In this document: positions 59,691 through 64,000 of the stretch, in pieces
Layout: each line of letters begins with the position of its first letter
Position numbering within the stretch: position 1 is the first letter of the stretch
Origin: Pseudomonas sp. BBP2017
GTDB taxonomy: Bacteria; Pseudomonadota; Gammaproteobacteria; Pseudomonadales; Pseudomonadaceae
NCBI RefSeq assembly: GCF_003024385.1
Contig: NZ_PVZN01000014.1
Coordinates: forward strand, 1-64,000
Direction of reading: 5' to 3'
Length of the DNA: 64,000 bases
Made by a program: the position numbers and the translations under genes
Notes under the pieces: model-generated
What the model saw: only the letters and a program-made list of their open reading frames with translations
Told to the model about the DNA's origin: nothing
Databases searched by the model: none

Positions 59691-61160
59691 TCAGCCGATC
59701 AGTTGCAAACCTGCATGCTGGACCATGTCCAGCAACGGCTGCGGGTACACACCCAGCACAAAGGCCAGGATCGCGATCGCCAGCAGCATGACGCCACCGG
59801 TGCGCTGTTCCCAGTTCAGCGGGGCATCGTGACGACGCAGGTTCGGTTCGATCAGGAACAGGGTGACCATCACCCGCAGGTAGTAGAACACGCCGATGGC
59901 ACTACCGATCACCAGGGCACCGACCAGCCACCACAGCTGCGACTCGACGCCGGTAGCGATGATGTAGAACTTGCCGATGAAGCCTGCGGTCAGTGGGATA
60001 CCGGCCAGCGACAGCATCATCACGGTCAGTACTGCGGTCAGGTATGGACGGCGCCAGAACAGGCCGCGGTACTCGTACAGGGCATCTGCGTCACGGCCGT
60101 TGTACGGCGAGGACATCAGCGTGATGACACCGAACGCGCCCAGGCTGGTGATCACGTAGGTGACCAGGTACACGCCAATGGCTTCGACGGCCAGACCCTT
60201 GCTCGCCACCAGGGCGATCAGCAGGTAACCGAAGTGGGCGATCGACGAGTAACCGAGCAGACGCTTGAGGTTGCTCTGGGTCAGTGCCAGCAGGTTACCG
60301 ATCAGGATCGAGGCGACAGCGATTACCGACAGCACGGTGGTCAGCACGCCGCTGCTGGCAGCAGGGGAGAGCATGAACAGACGCACGACAACGGCAAACA
60401 CCGCGACCTTGCTGGCAGTGGCCAGGAAGGCGGCGACCGGCGCCGGAGCACCTTCGTAGACGTCCGGGGTCCACAGGTGGAAAGGCACCAGCGACAGTTT
60501 GAACGCAAGGCCCACCAGCATCATGCCCAGGCCCAGCTGAGCCAGCAGACTTGGCATGTTGGTGGCTGCCAGGGCTTTACCGATACCGTCGAAGCTCAGG
60601 CTGCCAGCGTCGGCATACAGCAGTGCCATACCGAACAGCAGGAAGGCGGAACCGGCGGCCGACAGCACCATGTACTTGATGCCGGCTTCCAGCGAACGCT
60701 TGTTGAAGAAGGCATAAGCGACCAGGCCATAGACCGGTACCGAGAGCAGCTCCAGGCCAATGAACAGGCCAGCCAGGTGCTGCGCGCTGACCAGTACCAG
60801 GCCACCCAGGGCAGCCATCAGGATCAGCAGGTACAGTTCTTCGCGGTTGCCCGGGTAGCCTTTGCCGCCGTCACCCAGATAGGCATGGGCGAGGGTTACA
60901 CAGGCCAGGGTGGCGACCAGGATCAGCGCCATGTACAGGCAGGCAAATTTGTCGATGGTCAGCAGCGGAGTGACCGCCAGTGGCACGACTTTGAGTACCG
61001 GCAGGATCGACAGCAGGGCCAGGTTCAGGCCCACGATCGACAGCAGGAAGGTTTGCGAGTGGTTGCGCCGCCAAGCGATTGCCAGCATCACCACGACAAC
61101 GGTGATGGTGGTAATCAGCAGCGGCGCAAGCGCGATAAAGTGTTGAATCGTCAGGTCCAT
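59691..61160 (-). CDS. nuoN: NADH-quinone oxidoreductase subunit N
   Basis: 489 residues, 14 or so membrane helices, antiporter-like subunit of complex I. Key conserved stretches: GLFIGLELLSVPVYGLVAYA (TM5 Glu), AGSAFLLFGMALLYADAGSL, AFKLSLVPFHLWTPDVYEGA (TM7 Lys and PDVYEGAP) and NLKRLLGYSSIAHFGYLLIA (TM-Lys/His). The ATG at 61160 is the family start. Last gene of the operon, seven bases after nuoM. Confidence 0.97.
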   Translation of the reverse strand: MDLTIQHFIALAPLLITTITVVVVMLAIAWRRNHSQTFLLSIVGLNLALLSILPVLKVVPLAVTPLLTIDKFACLYMALILVATLACVTLAHAYLGDGGKGYPGNREELYLLILMAALGGLVLVSAQHLAGLFIGLELLSVPVYGLVAYAFFNKRSLEAGIKYMVLSAAGSAFLLFGMALLYADAGSLSFDGIGKALAATNMPSLLAQLGLGMMLVGLAFKLSLVPFHLWTPDVYEGAPAPVAAFLATASKVAVFAVVVRLFMLSPAASSGVLTTVLSVIAVASILIGNLLALTQSNLKRLLGYSSIAHFGYLLIALVASKGLAVEAIGVYLVTYVITSLGAFGVITLMSSPYNGRDADALYEYRGLFWRRPYLTAVLTVMMLSLAGIPLTAGFIGKFYIIATGVESQLWWLVGALVIGSAIGVFYYLRVMVTLFLIEPNLRRHDAPLNWEQRTGGVMLLAIAILAFVLGVYPQPLLDMVQHAGLQLIG

Positions 61161-61167
61161 AGCGCTC

Positions 61168-62700
61168 TTACCGGGCCGAAGCGAGTTGAGTGAAAGCGGA
61201 GCCGAACCACTGCTGCACACCACTCATGGTGGCGGCGGAAGTGTCCAGGAACGGCTGCGGGTAGACGCCCAGCAAGATCAGCAGGCCAGCCAGGCCCAGT
61301 ACCATGATCATTTCGCGGGTATCCATGCCAGCCAGGACTTCGTCCGACTTCGCCGGGCCGAAGTAGGCACGGTGAATCATGATCAGCGAGTAGACCGAAC
61401 CGAACACCAGGCCGGAAGTGGCGATGACGGTGACCCATGGCGAGGCGACGAAGCTGCCGATCAGGATCAGGAACTCGCCAACGAAGTTACCGGTGCCCGG
61501 CAGGCCCAGCGACGCTGCCGCGAAGAACAGGCTGATGGCCGGCAGGTAAGCGATGCGATGCCACAGGCCGCCCATCTCACGCATGTCACGGGTGTGCAGG
61601 CGCTCGTACAGCTGGCCGGCGAGGATAAACAGTGCCGCCGCCGACAGGCCGTGAGCCAGCATCTGGATCACCGCACCTTGCAGCGCTTGCTGGCTGCCGG
61701 AGTAGATACCGATCAGCACGAAGCCCATGTGCGAAACGCTGGAGAAGGCGACCAGACGCTTGATGTCGGTCTGGGCGAACGCCAGGAAGGCACCGTAGAA
61801 AATCCCGATCAGACCCAGGGTCATGGCGATCGGCGCGAATTCGGCCGAGGCATTCGGGAACAGCGGCAGGGCGAAACGCAGCAGGCCGTAGGCCGCGGTT
61901 TTCAGCAAGATACCGGCGAGGTCCACCGAACCTGCGGTCGGTGCCTGGGCGTGCGCGTCCGGCAGCCAGGAGTGGAACGGCACCACCGGCAGCTTGACCG
62001 CGAAGGCGATGAAGAAGCCGAGCATCAGCACGTATTCGGTGCCGGCCGGCAGTTCGGCCTTGAGCAACTGGGTGTAGTCGAAGGTGATCACACCGGTGTT
62101 GCTGTAGTTGACCAGTACCAGACCGAGAATCGCCACCAGCATGATCAGGCCGCTGGCCTGAGTGAAGATGAAGAACTTGGTGGCGGCGTAGATCCGGGTC
62201 TTCTTGCCGTCGGAGGAGCTGTGACCCCAGAGCGCGATGAGGAAATACATCGGCACCAGCATCATTTCCCAGAAGAAGAAGAACAGGAACAGGTCCAGGG
62301 CCAGGAACACACCGACCACGCCGCCCAGAATCCACATCAGGTTGAGGTGGAAGAAGCCGACGTGACGCTGGATCTCTTTCCAGGAACACAGTACCGAAAG
62401 TACACCGAGCAGGCCGGTGAGCAGGATCATCAGCAGCGACAGGCCGTCGAGGGCCAGGTGCAGGCTGATGCCGAAGCGCTCGATCCACTGCACTTTGAAT
62501 TCGACTGCCCACTCAGGCGCAGCGCCTGGAGCAGGGGCCAGAGTGTAGTCCCCGTTGGCCCACAGCCAGAGGCCGATACCAAGCAGCAGGGACATGGTCA
62601 GCAGCGCAATCCAGCGTGGCAGGGTGGCGCCGAAGCGCTCACCCAGCCAGCACAGCAGGCCGCCGATAAAGGGGATCAGGATCAGCCAAGGCAAAATCAT
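61168..62700 (-). CDS. nuoM: NADH-quinone oxidoreductase subunit M
   Basis: 510 residues, antiporter-like proton-pumping subunit. Conserved: FFFFWEMMLVPMYFLIALWG (TM5 Glu), AFAVKLPVVPFHSWLPDAHA (TM7 Lys), QAPTAGSVDLAGILLKTAAY, FAQTDIKRLVAFSSVSHMGF and GLPGTGNFVGEFLILIGSF. Complete; 39 bases after nuoL, 7 before nuoN. Confidence 0.97.
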   Translation of the reverse strand: MILPWLILIPFIGGLLCWLGERFGATLPRWIALLTMSLLLGIGLWLWANGDYTLAPAPGAAPEWAVEFKVQWIERFGISLHLALDGLSLLMILLTGLLGVLSVLCSWKEIQRHVGFFHLNLMWILGGVVGVFLALDLFLFFFFWEMMLVPMYFLIALWGHSSSDGKKTRIYAATKFFIFTQASGLIMLVAILGLVLVNYSNTGVITFDYTQLLKAELPAGTEYVLMLGFFIAFAVKLPVVPFHSWLPDAHAQAPTAGSVDLAGILLKTAAYGLLRFALPLFPNASAEFAPIAMTLGLIGIFYGAFLAFAQTDIKRLVAFSSVSHMGFVLIGIYSGSQQALQGAVIQMLAHGLSAAALFILAGQLYERLHTRDMREMGGLWHRIAYLPAISLFFAAASLGLPGTGNFVGEFLILIGSFVASPWVTVIATSGLVFGSVYSLIMIHRAYFGPAKSDEVLAGMDTREMIMVLGLAGLLILLGVYPQPFLDTSAATMSGVQQWFGSAFTQLASAR

Positions 62701-62739
62701 GACGGGCTCAATTCCTTTCGCAAAGTCGCAAGGTTCATA

Positions 62740-64000
62740 TCAGATCGCAGCCATTACAACGGCGCCGAGCACAAGCACGGCACCTACGGCGATCGACGCG
62801 GTGTACCAGCGCAGCTGACCGGTTTCGGTTTTGCTCATGGCGGCATGACCGCCTTTTGCCATACGCGGAATCAGGCCAATACTGCGGTCAACCGGATCCT
62901 TGCGCAGGATGTGGGCGATCAGCAGGTAAGGTTTGACGAACAGCTTGTCGTAGATCCAGTCGAAGCCCCAGGCGGCGAACCACCAGGCCGACAGCACACG
63001 ACCGATGCCGCTGCCCGCGATCGCAGTCACCAGACGACGCTTGCCGAGGAACAGCACCGCGGCCAGGAGGATACCGGCAATGGCGATGGCGCCCGAGGCG
63101 ATTTCCAGGCTGTGCTTGGCTTCGCCGCCGGCATGGCCGACGCTTTGCGGCAGGACACCGGCCAGTGGCGGATGAATCCAGGCACCGACGAAGGTCGACA
63201 GTACGATCAGTACGCCCAGCGGCAGCCAGTGGGAGATCCCGTGGCCAGCGTGAGCTTCGGTTTTGGCTTCGCCGTGGAAGGCAATGAAGATCAGGCGGAA
63301 GGTGTACAGCGAAGTCATAAAAGCACCGACCAGACCGGCATATAGCAGACCGTTGTTGCCGCTGGCGAAGGCTTCCCAAAGGATCTCGTCCTTGGAGTAG
63401 AAACCGGCAGTCAGCAGCGGCAGGGCAGCCAGAGCGGCACCACCGACGATAAAGCTGGCGTAGGCCAGTGGCAGTTTCTTCCACAGGCCGCCCATCTTGA
63501 AGATGTTCTGCTCGTGGTGGCAGGCAACGATCACCGCACCGGAGGCAAGGAACAGCAGGGCCTTGAAGAAGGCGTGGGTCATCAGGTGGAAGATCGCGCC
63601 TTCCCAGGCACCAACGCCAAGGGCCAGGAACATGTAGCCGATCTGGCTCATGGTCGAGTAGGCGAGGATACGCTTGATGTCGGTTTGAACCAGCGCCGCG
63701 AAGCCGGCCAGCACCAGGGTCACACCGCCAACCACACCGACCAGGTGCAGAATGTCAGGGGCCAGGGCGAACAGGCCGTGGGTACGGGCGATCAGGTAGA
63801 CACCGGCGGTTACCATGGTTGCGGCGTGGATCAGTGCCGAAACCGGGGTAGGGCCGGCCATCGCGTCCGCAAGCCAGGTCTGCAGCGGCAGCTGTGCCGA
63901 TTTACCGACCGCACCACCGAGCAGCATCAGGGTGGCCAGAACCATCCAGAAATCACCGGCCTGGAACTTCTGCGGCGCCAGTACCAGCAGCTCTTGCACG
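62740..64000 (-). CDS. nuoL: NADH-quinone oxidoreductase subunit L (3' part, cut by window end)
   Basis: The last 419 or so residues of about 615. Conserved: GKSAQLPLQTWLADAMAGPT, PVSALIHAATMVTAGVYLIA, TDIKRILAYSTMSQIGYMFL and THAFFKALLFLASGAVIVAC. The long lateral helix and final transmembrane anchor are at the C-terminus (residues RWYTASIAVGAVLVLGAVVM). The N-terminal third lies beyond the window. First of the three nuo genes seen, all minus strand. Confidence 0.96.
   Translation of the reverse strand, partial: VQELLVLAPQKFQAGDFWMVLATLMLLGGAVGKSAQLPLQTWLADAMAGPTPVSALIHAATMVTAGVYLIARTHGLFALAPDILHLVGVVGGVTLVLAGFAALVQTDIKRILAYSTMSQIGYMFLALGVGAWEGAIFHLMTHAFFKALLFLASGAVIVACHHEQNIFKMGGLWKKLPLAYASFIVGGAALAALPLLTAGFYSKDEILWEAFASGNNGLLYAGLVGAFMTSLYTFRLIFIAFHGEAKTEAHAGHGISHWLPLGVLIVLSTFVGAWIHPPLAGVLPQSVGHAGGEAKHSLEIASGAIAIAGILLAAVLFLGKRRLVTAIAGSGIGRVLSAWWFAAWGFDWIYDKLFVKPYLLIAHILRKDPVDRSIGLIPRMAKGGHAAMSKTETGQLRWYTASIAVGAVLVLGAVVMAAI

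Noticed and set aside
61186..63345. Very long open frame on the plus strand opposite nuoM/nuoL (and similar long frames opposite nuoN and the 24-25 kb binding protein)
   Set aside because: Low-complexity Gln/His/Arg-rich translation with no family match; it mirrors codon bias of the GC-rich genes on the other strand.

Overview
This window is a stretch of Pseudomonas chromosome, most likely from the P. putida/P. fluorescens side of the genus. The gene complement is typical (5S rRNA end of an rRNA operon, queD, tamAB, nuoLMN, mvaB-liuR, xthA, trhP, several LysR/MerR/MocR regulators). Gene neighbourhoods match what I recall of P. aeruginosa PA2653-PA2666 and of the P. putida crcY-mvaB locus. Base composition is GC-rich throughout, with a few AT-richer islands, notably 35.6-36.0 kb. 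No CRISPR array, tRNA, insertion sequence or integrase was found. All family assignments are from reading the translations; no database search was run.

Layout. 0-5.8 kb: 5S rRNA and its terminator, queD, a patatin-like hydrolase, a PepSY-PepSY-response regulator-histidine kinase operon (resembling bqsPQRS/carRS) and a lone polyamine-binding protein. 5.8-9.3 kb: an AEC exporter, then an OpuA-type binding protein and permease without an ATPase, followed by a wrecked LysR gene. 9.4-16.2 kb: a signal-less S8 peptidase, a dCACHE chemoreceptor with a sigma-28 promoter, a divergent NhaC/YuiF-like transporter and an orphan FecR. 16.4-22.4 kb: an acyl-CoA dehydrogenase/acyl-CoA ligase pair divergent from a FixL/FixJ-like two-component system, with two perfect inverted repeats between them. 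23-26.2 kb: a LysR gene divergent from a polyamine-binding protein and an agmatinase. 26.3-31.5 kb: small secreted protein, PQQ sugar dehydrogenase, ZapE-like ATPase, DinB-like protein, YqaA-like protein, and the decayed remains of a copAB copper-resistance operon beside an intact DUF411 gene. 31.6-35.3 kb: SDR, MocR regulator, ccoG.

35.5-37.5 kb holds a small-RNA gene that I identify as crcY: seven AAnAAnAA stretches on the minus strand, a UUCG-loop terminator, a sigma-54 -24/-12 promoter, a perfect IHF consensus and upstream TGTTAC repeats, all next to mvaB. It is followed by mvaB and liuR, with a perfect palindromic MerR-type operator. 37.5-43.3 kb: LysR/acyl-CoA dehydrogenase pair, TerC with a structured leader, a PstS-OmpA fusion and xthA. 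43.4-49.6 kb: acetyltransferase and tamAB. 49.6-52.0 kb: an uncharacterised gene set on the minus strand made of two DUF2589 paralogues, a Mor-like activator and a secreted protein. 52.1-57.5 kb: small membrane protein, a Fur-fold DNA-binding protein lacking the metal/dimer domain, a PvdQ-type acylase with a large internal deletion, trhP, an Anr/FNR paralogue and an unknown small protein. 57.5-64 kb: a TonB-dependent receptor and the distal end of the nuo operon (nuoL is cut by the window edge).

Two themes recur. Polyamine and nitrogen/carbon economy: two solo polyamine-binding proteins, agmatinase, a chemoreceptor in the polyamine-receptor locus, and CrcY, which titrates the Hfq/Crc catabolite repressor. 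Reductive decay: the LysR gene, copA, copB and the PvdQ-like gene all carry internal or terminal deletions rather than single stop codons.
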